Assembly: GCA_964454025.1 (NCBI GenBank) | Contig: CAYVRP010000008.1 | Location: 46,829-110,828 of the forward strand | Direction: 5' to 3' | Length of the DNA: 64,000 nucleotides | From: JAFGBI01 sp964454025 | Lineage (GTDB): Bacteria > Myxococcota_A > Polyangia > Polyangiales > Polyangiaceae | Part shown: piece by piece, positions 45,675 through 55,250 of the stretch | Layout of the letters: each line of letters begins with the position of its first letter | Numbering within the stretch: the first letter of the stretch is position 1 | The notes under the pieces: generated by a model | Told to the model about the DNA's origin: nothing | The model's input: the letters and a program-made list of their open reading frames with translations, nothing else | The model's database searches: none | Position numbers and translations under genes: made by a program

Positions 45675-47374
45675 ACGTTCACCCCGCGGTCGGTGAGCGT
45701 CGCGAGGTCCGCCGCCGCCGCGGCGCAGTCGAGCGGGGTACCGTCGACCATGACCCAGTCGTTCTGCCCGATCCCGGGGTTTTGCACCAGCGGTCCAAGA
45801 TCGGTCACCTGAGTCCTCGCGACGTCGACGTACTGCAGCGCCGTCGCGTCGACGAGGGGTCCGAGGTCGGCGACCGGCGTGTCGCTCAGGTACAGGTCGG
45901 TGAGGGTGGGGTGTCCGGCGAGAGGCGTCAGATCGGTCACGCCCGTGCCGTAGGCGTAGAGGGTGCCGAGGCGCCGGAGCTCGGCCAGCGGGGCCAGGCT
46001 CGTGATCGCGGTGTCGCTGACGACGAGGTACTCGAGGCGGGTCGCGCCCTCGATGCCCGCGAGGGACGTGAGCGGCGCGTTGCCGTCGAGGACCAGGAAC
46101 TCGAGGTGGGTGAGCGCGGCGAGGGGGGCCAGCGACTCGACCTCGTGCCCGTCCAGGTCCAGCGAGTGCAGGCCGGTGTGGGCGCTCAGCGGCGACAGAT
46201 CGCTCACGCCGCCCGGAAGCTCGCAGTGCGAGTACTGGCCAAGGCTCAGCGAGGTGAGGTTGACGACCGACTCGAGCGGCGCAAGGTCAGTGACGGGGTT
46301 ACAGGGGGCGTCGAGCTCCCGCAGCCAGGGCAGGGCCGCGAACGGGGTCAGATCCGTGAGCCCGACCTCGTCCATCCAGACCCAGCTCAGCGCCGTCATG
46401 CAGGCGAGGCCGGTGAAGTCACCGATGGTTCCCTCGTAGACGCCGAGGCTGTGGACGTCCGCGAGCGCCTCGGCGGTGATGGGCTCTCCGTCCGCGAGCA
46501 TCGCCTCGCGGCGCACGGCCGCGGCCAGCACGGGATCCGGGAAGTCGATGTTCCCCGAGCAGTCGATCTCGCACCGCCGGCCGCCGAAGCCCAGGGGGCA
46601 GGTGCAGATCGCCTGCGTCCCCGCGGCGTGGCAGGTGCCGCCGTTCAGGCAGGGGTCGTCGGCGCAGGGCGCCGTGGGCAGACAGGCCCACCCCGGCCCC
46701 TCCCAGCCCGCGCGGCACTCGCACCAGCCCGTCTCCGCGTTGCACGCCGCGCCCGGGACGCAGTACTCGGGGGCGTCAACGGAGCCGCAGATCCAGTCCG
46801 GCGGCTGCGGGTCGTCGCTGCCGCCCGTGCCGGACCCACCGGACGGGGCGCCGCCCAGGGGGGCGCCGCCGGTCGGGGCGCCGCCGGTCAGGGCGCCGCC
46901 GGTCAGGGCGCCGCCCCCGCCGGTCCCGCCGGTCGGTGGCAGGGCGCCACCCGCGCCCGTCCCGCCGGGATCGTCACCGCCCGCGTCGCCGCCGCTCGCT
47001 GGCAGGCCGCCGGAGTTGTCGCTGCCGCTCGAGCCGCCGGTCGTCGCCGCGCCGCCTGTCGCCCCGCCGCTGGCCGGTCCGCCCCCTGTCGCCCTACCGC
47101 CGGTCTGGACGCCGCCGGTCTGGACCCCGCCGGTCTGGGCGCCACCGGAGGGCGTGCCGCCCGAGCCGCCGTCATCGGGGTCGCTGCCGCCGCCGTCCTC
47201 GCCGGCATTCGCCTCCTCGCCCCCCGTGTGGCGACCGCCGGTGCTGGCGCGGCCGCCCGTGGCTGCGAGGTCGTCCGACCTCGACTCGCCATCGGAGCAG
47301 CCGAGCACCCCGAGCCCGACGGCGCAGCAGAAGAGCCAGCTCGAAGCAGGTCGTGAGCGGTTCGAGTCATGCAT
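45656..47374 (-). CDS. LRR lipoprotein with EGF-like domain
   Basis: The 572-residue protein has lipobox VLGC, then about 160 residues of Gly/Thr/Ala linker with short repeats (TGGVQTGG, LTGGA, TGGAPTGGAP). Two Cys modules follow (CNAETGWCECRAGW and an EGF-like CLNGGTCHAAGTQAICTC). A solenoid of internalin-type leucine-rich repeats comes next: LTDLTPFAALPWLRELDA, VTDLAPLESV, LSLGQYSHCELPGGVSDL, ITSLAPLAEL, VTDLTPLAGH, VADLGPLVDA. It should be a surface binding protein, perhaps for prey or other cells. ATG 47374 has GGAG 8-9 bp upstream. It is divergent from a GH6 gene. Confidence 0.85.
   Translation of the reverse strand: MHDSNRSRPASSWLFCCAVGLGVLGCSDGESRSDDLAATGGRASTGGRHTGGEEANAGEDGGGSDPDDGGSGGTPSGGAQTGGVQTGGVQTGGRATGGGPASGGATGGAATTGGSSGSDNSGGLPASGGDAGGDDPGGTGAGGALPPTGGTGGGGALTGGALTGGAPTGGAPLGGAPSGGSGTGGSDDPQPPDWICGSVDAPEYCVPGAACNAETGWCECRAGWEGPGWACLPTAPCADDPCLNGGTCHAAGTQAICTCPLGFGGRRCEIDCSGNIDFPDPVLAAAVRREAMLADGEPITAEALADVHSLGVYEGTIGDFTGLACMTALSWVWMDEVGLTDLTPFAALPWLRELDAPCNPVTDLAPLESVVNLTSLSLGQYSHCELPGGVSDLSPLSAHTGLHSLDLDGHEVESLAPLAALTHLEFLVLDGNAPLTSLAGIEGATRLEYLVVSDTAITSLAPLAELRRLGTLYAYGTGVTDLTPLAGHPTLTDLYLSDTPVADLGPLVDATALQYVDVARTQVTDLGPLVQNPGIGQNDWVMVDGTPLDCAAAAADLATLTDRGVNVYSDCE
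46850..46918 (-). repeat. 15-bp tandem repeats in the LRR lipoprotein linker
   Basis: Units of the type GGGGCGCCGCCGGTC repeat four to five times with small changes and encode the LTGGA/PTGGA steps of the Gly-rich spacer. Confidence 0.6.
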
Positions 47375-47683
47375 GGTATCGCTCCAAGATCACAAGGGAA
47401 ACGGGAGCCGGTCGGCCCTGGGTTCCCGCCGCAGCACGGTGCCATACGACCACGTCTCGTGGAAGCTTCCGCGGGTCGAGCCCTCGCCCGAAACGGTTTC
47501 GTCCGCCGGCCCAGTCCACGCGGGGTTCCCGTGCGGACGACCGAAATCCCCTTTCGGGGCGGACATTTCCGTCCTGGGGCGAGGGCGTCGCTTCCGTCTC
47601 GGAGCACGCCCGTCGTCTCTGCGACGAATCCGGCAAAAAACGCGCAGAGACTTGCGTCTCACCGTGGCACCATCCCGTTCACC
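47375..47683. other. Divergent control region of LRR and GH6 genes
   Basis: The 309-bp region has several inverted repeats: CCACG-TCT-CGTGG near 47450, GGAAGCTTCC at 47461-47470, the operator-like site at 47489 and GAGAC-TTGC-GTCTC near 47648. Confidence 0.5.
47489..47501. promoter_or_regulatory. Perfect inverted repeat, LacI/GalR-like operator
   Basis: CGAAACGGTTTCG is a perfect 6-bp inverted repeat around one base. The GAAAC/GTTTC arms are typical of LacI-family sites but differ from the TAAA-type sites at 6811 and 8509, so another regulator is likely. It lies 182 bp before the GH6 start and 114 bp before the LRR start. Confidence 0.55.
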
Positions 47684-48976
47684 ATGACGATCAGGAGCAC
47701 GAATCGGGCACGGGTGGGGTGGACGATCATCGTCGGCGCGACGCTGGCTTGGGCCTGTGGGTCAGCGCAGCAGGCGCCCGCAGAGCCGAGCTCGGCGGCG
47801 CAGCCGGCCTCGGGCGCGGTGCTGCTCGGCAACGAGCCGGAGCCGGCGAAGATCGAGCCGCTCCCCGCGCTGCCGGTGAAGCCCGCCAAGGGCAAGGCCG
47901 CGCCGGCCGAGAACCCCTTCGTGGGCGCCGAATTCTACCGCGACCCGGGCTACGCCGAGAAGATCGCGAGCACCAAGACGGACGACAAGGCCATCAAGGC
48001 GATGCTCGAGAAGATGAAGGGGTACCCGACGGGGCTCTGGCTCGATCGCATCGCCGCCATCGAGCAGCTTCCGAAGTGGCTCGACGACGCCGCGGCGCAG
48101 TCGAAGAAGGCGAAGAAGCCCGTGGTGCCGGTGGTGGTCGTCTACGATCTGCCCAACCGCGACTGCTCGGCGAAGGCCTCCGCGGGCGAGCTCGACGCGG
48201 CCAGCGGCGGCGAGCAGCGCTACCGCACGGAGTTCATCGATCCCATCGCCGCGCACTTCAAGAAGCACCCCGAGCTCAAGATCGCCGTCGTGCTCGAGCC
48301 GGACTCGCTGCCGAACGTGGTGACCAACCTCCCCATCGAGAAGTGCGCCAAGTCGGAGCTCATCTACAAGCACTCGATCGCCTACGCCATCGCCGAGCTG
48401 TCGCTCCCCAACGTCTACCTGTACGTGGACGCGGCCCACGCCGGGTGGCTCGGCTGGCTCCGCAACCGCACCGGCTTCGCCAAGGTGATGAAGGAGGTGC
48501 TCGACATGGCGGGCGGACCCGACCGGATCCGCGGATTCGCCACCAACACCTCGAACTACAACGCCCTCGATGGGGACTGGGGCCTGAAGCTCGAGCCCTC
48601 GTCGCCGACCCCCAGCGAGTACGCCTACGTCAAGGGCCTGGCCGAAACCCTGGCCGAGCACGGCATCAAGGACAAGGGCTACATCATCGATACCGGTCGC
48701 AACGGCGTGGTGGAGACGCGGACCAAGTGGGGCAACTGGTGCAACATCGCCAAGGCCGGGAGCGGCGAGCGCCCCAAGGCGGCGCCACGCCCGTTGCTCG
48801 ACGCCTTCTTCTGGGTCAAGCCGCCGGGGGAGGCCGACGGCGTGGCGGACAGGGCCGCGGCGCGCTTCGACGAGAACTGCCTGTCGCCGGACGCGCGCAC
48901 CGACGCGCCCGAGGCGGGGCAGTGGTTCCCCGCCCACCTCATCGACATGATGAAGGCGGCCAACCCGCCCCTCTGA
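47684..48976 (+). CDS. GH6 cellulase (cellobiohydrolase/endoglucanase) lipoprotein
   Basis: The 430-residue protein has lipobox AWAC (Cys25) and a short linker. The GH6 fold is complete: the signature VVYDLPNRDCSAKAS with D160, the catalytic acid in LEPDSLPNVVTN (D207), YVDAAHAGWLGW, FATNTSNY, YIIDTGRNG and FFWVKPPGEADG. GH6 enzymes cut beta-1,4-glucan with inversion. The length fits a single catalytic domain with no cellulose-binding module, so it may work at the cell surface on oligomers or soluble glucan. ATG 47684 fits the signal peptide. The upstream operator suggests sugar-dependent control. Confidence 0.92.
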   Translation: MTIRSTNRARVGWTIIVGATLAWACGSAQQAPAEPSSAAQPASGAVLLGNEPEPAKIEPLPALPVKPAKGKAAPAENPFVGAEFYRDPGYAEKIASTKTDDKAIKAMLEKMKGYPTGLWLDRIAAIEQLPKWLDDAAAQSKKAKKPVVPVVVVYDLPNRDCSAKASAGELDAASGGEQRYRTEFIDPIAAHFKKHPELKIAVVLEPDSLPNVVTNLPIEKCAKSELIYKHSIAYAIAELSLPNVYLYVDAAHAGWLGWLRNRTGFAKVMKEVLDMAGGPDRIRGFATNTSNYNALDGDWGLKLEPSSPTPSEYAYVKGLAETLAEHGIKDKGYIIDTGRNGVVETRTKWGNWCNIAKAGSGERPKAAPRPLLDAFFWVKPPGEADGVADRAAARFDENCLSPDARTDAPEAGQWFPAHLIDMMKAANPPL

Positions 48977-49491
48977 GCGAACCACCGGGGCGGCGGCGGT
49001 GGCGTGCGGTCAACCAGCGCCACGCCGAGCGCGAAACTCGCGGGGGGCGCTCCCCGGCGGCTGGCACCCGCAGGCGCGAGGCGCCGCGGCGCGCGTCTCC
49101 TCCGTCTTCGGGAAGGCCGCGCCGGGCGCCGTGACGTCGAGCGGCTCCGCCTCCCCCCGCACGCGGACATGCCCACGAGGATTGCCGCGCCGAGCCCGGA
49201 CCGACGCCGTGTCGCGGGAGCAGACCCCCGGCTCCTCGGTGTCGGTCGTGCATGGCCAGACCTCCCTGAGGGGCCGGCTGCCGCGCGGGATACGACGATC
49301 CAGGCCTGTCGCGACACCACCGCCTCGCGCGGGACCCGCGAGCGAGGGGTTCGCGGTCCAGCGAGCGGCTTCGCCTGGCCCGCGACCGGCGCGGGGTGCG
49401 CGCGTGCCGAGATCCGTCAGCGGCGTGACCCGGCATCGTGCCCCGTCGAGCGACGACGGCGTGGGCATCGTCGCTGCGGTCGCGCGGCGTC
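48977..49491. other. Convergent intergenic stretch, nothing assigned
   Basis: The 515 bp between the GH6 and LarA-like genes carry long open frames in several frames because of the high GC content. None has a conserved motif or a plausible start. Confidence 0.5.
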
Positions 49492-50886
49492 TCAGCCGTC
49501 CGCCAGGCGCTCCCGGGTGCTCCAGAGGCCGACGGCGGGGTTTGGCAGGAAGTAGATCTCTTCGCCGTCGGCGAGGACGTTGGGGCCTGGCACCAGCCGG
49601 GTGGGGTCGTAGCGGCAGAGCGCGGCCGCGAGCTCCACGTACTCGTAGCCGACGCCGGTGATCTCCTCGCGGGAGAGGCCCCCCGGGGCGTAGGAGATCC
49701 GGAATCTCCCCTCGGAGGCGCCGTGGATCAGGTGCGCCGCCGCCGAGAGCGAGCCCATGAGCTCCGGATCCGCGGTGATCGCGGCCAGCGTCGCCGCCGT
49801 GCCCCGGTAGCCATGGCGGCGGATCAGCCGATCGAGCCCCGCGTCCTCCCCGAAGCGCGTCACCCCCGGGGCGAGGATCAGGAGCTCGCCGCCGTCCGCG
49901 AGCGCCATGCGCGCGCGGTAGATCGCCTTGTTGCCGACCCAGGTCGAGCGGTACTCCCCCGGCTCGAGGTACGCCACCACCTTGCGGAGCGGGGCCGGCA
50001 CCACCTCGACGTTGCACTCGCGCGCGAGCGCGGCGCCGGCGGCGAAGCAGTCGTACCCGTCGCCCGCGAAGAGGCCGCGCGTCACCATGGCGCCGCCCGG
50101 GGTGCGCGCGCGCACCGCCATCAGGTGCGTCACCGGCAGCTCGCGGCCGAGCACGGCCGCCATGTACGCGCGCCCGGCGCGCACCGGCGTGTCCGTGCGC
50201 CCGAGGACCGCCTCGATGCCGGCCACGGCGCCCAAGAAATGCGTGCGGTCGATGGCGTCCTTGCCGCCGGCGCCCACGAACACGTTCTTGTCGTGCCCCG
50301 CGATGCCGGCCACCTCGTGGGGCACGAGCTGCCCCACGGAGAGGATCCGGTCCCAGCGACCCTCCACGAGCCGCCGCGCGACCTCGCAGCGGATGGGGTA
50401 GTCGACGCGCCCGCCGGACACCTCGCGCACGAAGGTGGCCGGCACCTCGCCGAGGGAGACGACCCCGTCGCGGAAGGAGTGTACGTGGAAGCGGTCCAGG
50501 GGGATCCCCGGGAACATCGCGGCGAGCTCTTCGGCGCGCATGGGCGCGGGGGTGCCGAGCGCCGGCAGCACCTCGACCCGCGCGGTCGGGGCCAGGCGCC
50601 GGTACAGCAGCGCCGTGAGCTCGCCCGCGCCCGAGTGGCGACGCGTCGTGTCTGGCGGCAGCAGCAGCACCCGCCGCAGCGGTCCCAGGGCCGCGAGGAG
50701 CGCGTCCGCCAGCGCGGCGATGCGCTCCGGCCCGATGACGGCGCCCGGGCCGCCCTCGGCGAGGTAGGTTCGACCGCCCCGTCGGGGGCGCCCGCCCCCG
50801 CTCGGCGCCGGGGCGAGGCCGTTCGGATCCGCGCTGGACACCGGCCGTGGTCCTAGCACGGCCCGGGACGCGGCGGCGCCGCTCAC
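49492..50886 (-). CDS. LarA-like nickel-pincer enzyme homologue, one catalytic His changed
   Basis: The 464-residue protein belongs to the lactate racemase (LarA, DUF2088) family. Conserved are DTTR (D79, R82), PHEVAGIAGHDK (H190, K200, the Lys that carries the nickel-pincer cofactor) and H216, with the same spacings as D72/R75/H174/K184/H200 of Lactobacillus LarA. The first catalytic His (H108, in a GTHRP-type motif) is replaced: the segment reads ALGTPAPM. A racemase using two His bases is therefore unlikely; another 2-hydroxyacid reaction or loss of activity are options. The GTG start overlaps the stop of the upstream kinase gene (GTGA). No larB, larC or larE is nearby. Confidence 0.8.
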   Translation of the reverse strand: MSGAAASRAVLGPRPVSSADPNGLAPAPSGGGRPRRGGRTYLAEGGPGAVIGPERIAALADALLAALGPLRRVLLLPPDTTRRHSGAGELTALLYRRLAPTARVEVLPALGTPAPMRAEELAAMFPGIPLDRFHVHSFRDGVVSLGEVPATFVREVSGGRVDYPIRCEVARRLVEGRWDRILSVGQLVPHEVAGIAGHDKNVFVGAGGKDAIDRTHFLGAVAGIEAVLGRTDTPVRAGRAYMAAVLGRELPVTHLMAVRARTPGGAMVTRGLFAGDGYDCFAAGAALARECNVEVVPAPLRKVVAYLEPGEYRSTWVGNKAIYRARMALADGGELLILAPGVTRFGEDAGLDRLIRRHGYRGTAATLAAITADPELMGSLSAAAHLIHGASEGRFRISYAPGGLSREEITGVGYEYVELAAALCRYDPTRLVPGPNVLADGEEIYFLPNPAVGLWSTRERLADG

Positions 50887-52877
50887 GGGGTCGCGGCGGC
50901 CGCGGACGCAGGTCGGGTCGCGTCGAGCAGGCCGCGGATCTTCGCGGCGAGCTCGAAGGGTCGGTACGGCTTGCCGAGGAAGTTGACGCCCGGCTCGAGG
51001 ACGCCGTGCCGCGCGATGGTGCTCTCTCCGTATCCCGAGGTGAACAGGACCGGCAGGCCGGGGCGGAGCGCGCCGATCCGGGCGGCGAGCTCGCGACCGT
51101 TGAGGCGCGGCATCACGACGTCGGTCACCAGCAGATCCACGCGGCGCCCGCGCTCTTCGAAGCGCCGGAGCGCCTCGTCGGCGCTCCCGCAGGGGACCAC
51201 CTCGTAGCCGAGCTGCTGCAGCGCGCAGGGCGCCATCTCGAGGACGAGCGGCTCGTCGTCCACCAGCAGGATCACCTCCGTACCCCGCGGCAGCTCGGGG
51301 GGCGCGCCGGGGCGGCCCGCGCCGCTGGCGAGGGGACCGGTCGCCGCGACCGCGTCGTCGGCCAGACGCGGCAGGTAGATCTGGAAGCGCGAGCCGCGCC
51401 CGAGCGCGGAGTCGACGGTGACGAACCCGTGGTTCTGCTCCACCAGCCCGAGCACGGTGGTAAGACCCAGCCCCGTGCCCTCGCCGATCGGCTTGGTGGT
51501 GAAGTACGGCTCGAAGACGCGGGCGCGGACCGCGTCGGACATGCCCGCCCCGTCATCCTTGACGGACAGCACGGCGTAGCGGCCGGTGTCGAGCTCGGGC
51601 GTCGCGTGCTCACAGGTCGGCGTGCAGTCGTGGGCGTGGGTGGCGATGACGATCTCGCCGTGGTCCTGGATGGCGTCCCGCGCGTTCACGACCAGGTTGA
51701 TGAGGATCTGCTCGACCTGGCCCGGATCCGCGTAGACCGGGCAGCGATCCCCCGAGGCCTCCACGCGTAGCGTGATCCGGGCCTCGAGCAGGCGCCGCAG
51801 CATGCTCTGGACGCGGCCGACCAGCGCGCCAAGCTCGATGGGGCGCGGCTCGGCGACCTGCTTGCGCCCGAGCGCCAGCAGGTGGCGCGTCAGCGCGGCG
51901 GCGCTCTCCGCGGCCCCGGCCGCGTCGGTGAGGTGCCGCAGGGCGCGCGAGCCGGCGGGCAGGTGCGGCAAGGCCAGCGCGATGTTGCCCAGGATGCAGG
52001 TGAGCTGGTTGTTGAAGTCGTGGGCCACGCCGCCCGCGAGCTGCCCGATCGTCTCGAGCTTCTGCGCCTGCCGGAGCTGGGCGTGCACCGTCGCCAGCGC
52101 CTCCTTCATCGCCTCGCGCTCGGTGACGTCCTGGGAGACGCCGATGACGCCGACGATGCGCCCCTCCGGGTCGCGCAGGGGCTGGATGTGGTACTCCAGC
52201 GAGCGCCCCATGCAGACGTCCTGGTACGTCTGCGGGAAGCCTGCCAGCGCCCGCAGGTGGCATGCGAGCGGCTCGTAGGTGGGGTCGCGCGTGCCGTAGA
52301 GATCGCACAGGCACACGCCGACCAGCTGATCCTCGGCGAGGGACAGCGGTGAGAGGCCGGCGCCCGCGCTGGCCGTGAACACGAGCCGCTCGTCCACCGA
52401 GTAGCAGAAGCCGGGCAAGTGGCCGAGGATCAGGCCCAGCCGCTGCTCGTTGGCGTGAGCCGGCGCCTCGCGGAGAGAGCGCGCGGTGAGCGCCTTGAGC
52501 GTGGCGGCGGCGGGCCGCGATGGGGCCGCCGCGGCCCCTCTCGGCGCCTCCGCGCCGTCGATACCGGTCGGGGGCAGCGGCTCCGCCTCCAGGCGCACCT
52601 CGGCCGCGCCGGCGGCCGCGTCGAGGCGCGCCCGGAGCGGCGTGGGGAAGCCCCCGTCACCGGGGTTGAGCGCGACCAGTCCGCACCAGTGAAGCTCGAC
52701 CTCCGCCGCGCCGAAGAGCGGGTACTGCGGTGGCTCGAGGGGCACCAGGAGCTCCGGGAGCGGGCGCCCGATGGTGGTGGCCGGCGACCAGCGCCCGACC
52801 CGCTCCCAATCCGGGCCGAACCGCGCGACGCAGCCGTGCCGATCCAGCACGACGAATAGACCCTGCTCGTCTGCCAT
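50883..52877 (-). CDS. Hybrid histidine kinase with PAS and receiver domains
   Basis: The 664-residue cytoplasmic protein has no membrane helix. An N-terminal region without clear family match (about 1-140) is followed by a PAS domain (145-255, ending VIGVSQDVTERE) and HisKA with GGVAHDFNNQL (H286). Next come HATPase with NLVVNARDAI, DDGAGM and EGTGLGL, and a C-terminal receiver (about 535-650) with DDEP, the phospho-acceptor in VTDVVMPR and GKPYRP. It senses a soluble signal and phosphorylates its own receiver. ATG 52877 has GGAGG upstream. It is translationally coupled to the LarA-like gene, so the pair may share a physiological context. Confidence 0.92.
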   Translation of the reverse strand: MADEQGLFVVLDRHGCVARFGPDWERVGRWSPATTIGRPLPELLVPLEPPQYPLFGAAEVELHWCGLVALNPGDGGFPTPLRARLDAAAGAAEVRLEAEPLPPTGIDGAEAPRGAAAAPSRPAAATLKALTARSLREAPAHANEQRLGLILGHLPGFCYSVDERLVFTASAGAGLSPLSLAEDQLVGVCLCDLYGTRDPTYEPLACHLRALAGFPQTYQDVCMGRSLEYHIQPLRDPEGRIVGVIGVSQDVTEREAMKEALATVHAQLRQAQKLETIGQLAGGVAHDFNNQLTCILGNIALALPHLPAGSRALRHLTDAAGAAESAAALTRHLLALGRKQVAEPRPIELGALVGRVQSMLRRLLEARITLRVEASGDRCPVYADPGQVEQILINLVVNARDAIQDHGEIVIATHAHDCTPTCEHATPELDTGRYAVLSVKDDGAGMSDAVRARVFEPYFTTKPIGEGTGLGLTTVLGLVEQNHGFVTVDSALGRGSRFQIYLPRLADDAVAATGPLASGAGRPGAPPELPRGTEVILLVDDEPLVLEMAPCALQQLGYEVVPCGSADEALRRFEERGRRVDLLVTDVVMPRLNGRELAARIGALRPGLPVLFTSGYGESTIARHGVLEPGVNFLGKPYRPFELAAKIRGLLDATRPASAAAATP

Positions 52878-52970
52878 GGCTCCCCCTCCTCGGGAGCCCA
52901 GGAAGCATCCGATGCCGGCGGGCGCGCCGCAAGGGCGGCGCCCCGATTCCAGCGGGGGACGACCGCGCGT

Positions 52971-54842
52971 TCAGCGCGGACCGAGCCGCGGAGGGCTGCT
53001 CTGGCCGGACTCCTCGCGGCGGCGGCGCGCGGCGGCCGCGACGAGGGCGAGGCCGAGCAGCGCGCCGACCCGGCTGCCCGTTCTCCGCGGCGCGGTGCGA
53101 CAGCCGCAGCCTATCTCCCCCTCCGGCGCCGCCAGCGACCCGCCGTCCGCGCCCTCGCTCGCGGGGTCGCTGCCGCTCGAGCCCGGGGGGCCGGAGTCGT
53201 CCCCCGGATCGATCACCGTGGGAGTCTCGCCTTGCCCGCCGCCCTCCACGACCGAGGCCGGGTCCTGGCATACTCCAGCGACGCACGCCGCCCCGCCTGG
53301 GCAGTTGACGCCCGCGCACGGATCGACGCACGCCCCGAGCTTGCAGACCAGCCCCGCCTCGCAGGGGACGCCGGCGCAGGCGGGATCCGCGCAGAGGCCG
53401 TCGTCGCCGCACACCAGCCCCTCGGGGCACCCGCGGCACTGGCAGGTGGAGACGCAGAGCCCCCGCTCGCAGACCCGGCCTGCCGGGCAGCTGACGGCGG
53501 CGCAGGGATCGACGCAGCGGCCGAGCTGGCACTCCTGCCGCTCCGGGCAGGTGCGCCCCTCGCAGGGGTCCACGCAGGAACCGTCGCGGCAGGCCTGTCC
53601 CGCGGGGCACTCGATCCCGGCGCAGATCTCGTTGATGCAGATCCCGCTCGCGCAGACGAGCCCGATGTCACAGGCGAACTCCCCGGTGCCGCAGGCCTTG
53701 ACGCACACGCCCTGGTCGCACGCGAAGCCCTCCTGGCAGAGCCCCTCGCCGGCGGCGACCAGGCCGTTACAGTCGTTGTCGACGTTGTCACAGAGCTCGG
53801 CCCCGGGCTGGATGATGGCGCGGCAGGTCGGCGGGACCCCCTCGATCTCACAGTCGGTGCGGCCGAGCGAGCACGCGCCGAGCAGTCCGGTGTCGCAGGG
53901 CTGGCCACCGCCCTTGCAGCTGATCCCCGTGATGTAATAGACGAAGTCGTTGAAGTCGCCATCGTTGCTGCCCTGGGCTCCGGCGCCGGGGTTGTGCCAG
54001 TCCTCGGGCGACATCTTCAGATCCTCGAACGCGACGTAGAACCCCTCCGGATCGAGGGTGGACTGCCAGATGAGGGTGGTGATCCACGGCTCCCCGCTGC
54101 TGTTGCGGTCGTTGTGCGCCGCGATGGAGTGCTTGGTCTGGTTGCACTGCGAGTCGGGGTCGCCGATGAGCGCGAAGGCGACGTAGCCGCCGAGGTAGCG
54201 CGGGTCCTCTGCGATCTCCCCGGAGTCGAACACGCGCGGGACCCAGGCGAGCTGGGGCGGGTTGTAGGGGTGGTGGTTGTCCCACCCGAGCGGGCAGAAG
54301 CCGGTCCCCTCCGGCTGGATCTCCCCGTTCTGCGTCATGCACTGCATGTACGTCTCGACGTTCGACGGGATGAGCTCGTAGATCTCGTTCGGGGCCGGGG
54401 GGGTGGGGTCGGTGGGATCGGCGACGTTGTACCAGCCGAAGGCCAGCGTGCAGTTGCCGCCGCGCAGGACCAGCTCGCCGGTGAAGCCGCAGCTCGGCGA
54501 GAAGTAGCCGGGCTCGGTGCGCGCGTCGGCGATCTCGTCGATCTGCTCGCCGCGCCACTTGAAGAGCCCGCTCAGGCGCACGGCGTCACCGGTCTCGAAC
54601 TCCGGGAAGTAGTCCGAGTAGAGCGCCGGCGGATTGAGGTTGTTGCCCTCGAAGTCCTTCCAGAGCTGCTGATCGGCGGCCCACCCGAGATCGTCCGAGA
54701 GCCGGATCTCGTTCGCGCTCACCGGCTGCGGTAGCGGGGTCGCGGCCGCGTCGGATTGGAACACCTCGGCGTGCCCGAGGTTCGTGAGCAGCGCGGCGGC
54801 GAGGCCGAGCCCGGCCAGAGAGAAGCAGCGAAGTCGCGTCAT
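52971..54842 (-). CDS. MYXO-CTERM Cys-rich secreted protein
   Basis: The 623-residue protein has a signal peptide ending at GHAEV, not a lipobox. The N-terminal half contains NDGDFNDFVYYITG, the DUF4114-like calcium site. Then comes a MopE-type metal motif (DNVDNDCNGLV) and about nine Cys repeats of the kind CPAGQACRDGSCVDPC. A short acidic Ser/Gly stretch leads to the sorting tail: a GCGCR Cys motif, a hydrophobic helix (VGALLGLALVAAAA) and RRRRE. This is MYXO-CTERM, processed by myxosortase and linked to the outer membrane or type II secretion. ATG 54842 has GGAG 9 bp upstream. It probably sits on the cell surface. Confidence 0.88.
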   Translation of the reverse strand: MTRLRCFSLAGLGLAAALLTNLGHAEVFQSDAAATPLPQPVSANEIRLSDDLGWAADQQLWKDFEGNNLNPPALYSDYFPEFETGDAVRLSGLFKWRGEQIDEIADARTEPGYFSPSCGFTGELVLRGGNCTLAFGWYNVADPTDPTPPAPNEIYELIPSNVETYMQCMTQNGEIQPEGTGFCPLGWDNHHPYNPPQLAWVPRVFDSGEIAEDPRYLGGYVAFALIGDPDSQCNQTKHSIAAHNDRNSSGEPWITTLIWQSTLDPEGFYVAFEDLKMSPEDWHNPGAGAQGSNDGDFNDFVYYITGISCKGGGQPCDTGLLGACSLGRTDCEIEGVPPTCRAIIQPGAELCDNVDNDCNGLVAAGEGLCQEGFACDQGVCVKACGTGEFACDIGLVCASGICINEICAGIECPAGQACRDGSCVDPCEGRTCPERQECQLGRCVDPCAAVSCPAGRVCERGLCVSTCQCRGCPEGLVCGDDGLCADPACAGVPCEAGLVCKLGACVDPCAGVNCPGGAACVAGVCQDPASVVEGGGQGETPTVIDPGDDSGPPGSSGSDPASEGADGGSLAAPEGEIGCGCRTAPRRTGSRVGALLGLALVAAAARRRREESGQSSPPRLGPR

Positions 54843-55250
54843 GATCGGATACTCCAGGGGGTCGCCGCGCGCGGAGCCCAGGGGCACCGGCGGGCGGCGG
54901 GAAGCGGCGACGGGTGACCGACCCACGGGCCACCGACCCCTCGATTCTACGCGTCGAGCCGGCCCGGGCGAGGGAACCGGGCGCGAGAGGCCGAATTGGG
55001 GGTCTGGGCGGGCCCTGGGTGGGGCTCCTCGGCGTTCCTCGCGCCGCCGTCGCCGCGGCCCCGTCCCCGAGGAGCGGCCCCGGGCCGGCCGCGGTGCGGC
55101 TGTCGGCCCGGGGCGCCGCGCCCCGGGCCCGTCGCGCCGGGTGGTCGCGTCGCGCCTCGCCGCGCCGGCCCACCGCCGCGGGCCCCCGTCGGGCGGGCCT
55201 TCAGGGCGCCCCTGCCCGACGCCCGTGGTAAGCGAGGGCGGGAGCCACGA
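54843..55250. other. Divergent intergenic region
   Basis: The 408 bp between the MYXO-CTERM gene and the PilB-like gene should carry promoters for both. No boxes near consensus were found. GGGAG 7 bp before GTG 55251 is the ribosome binding site of the second. Confidence 0.5.

Noticed and set aside
48939..49436. Minus-strand frame of 165 codons between GH6 and LarA
   Set aside because: Arg/Gly/Ala-rich, no ribosome binding site or conserved motif; typical of random GC-rich sequence.
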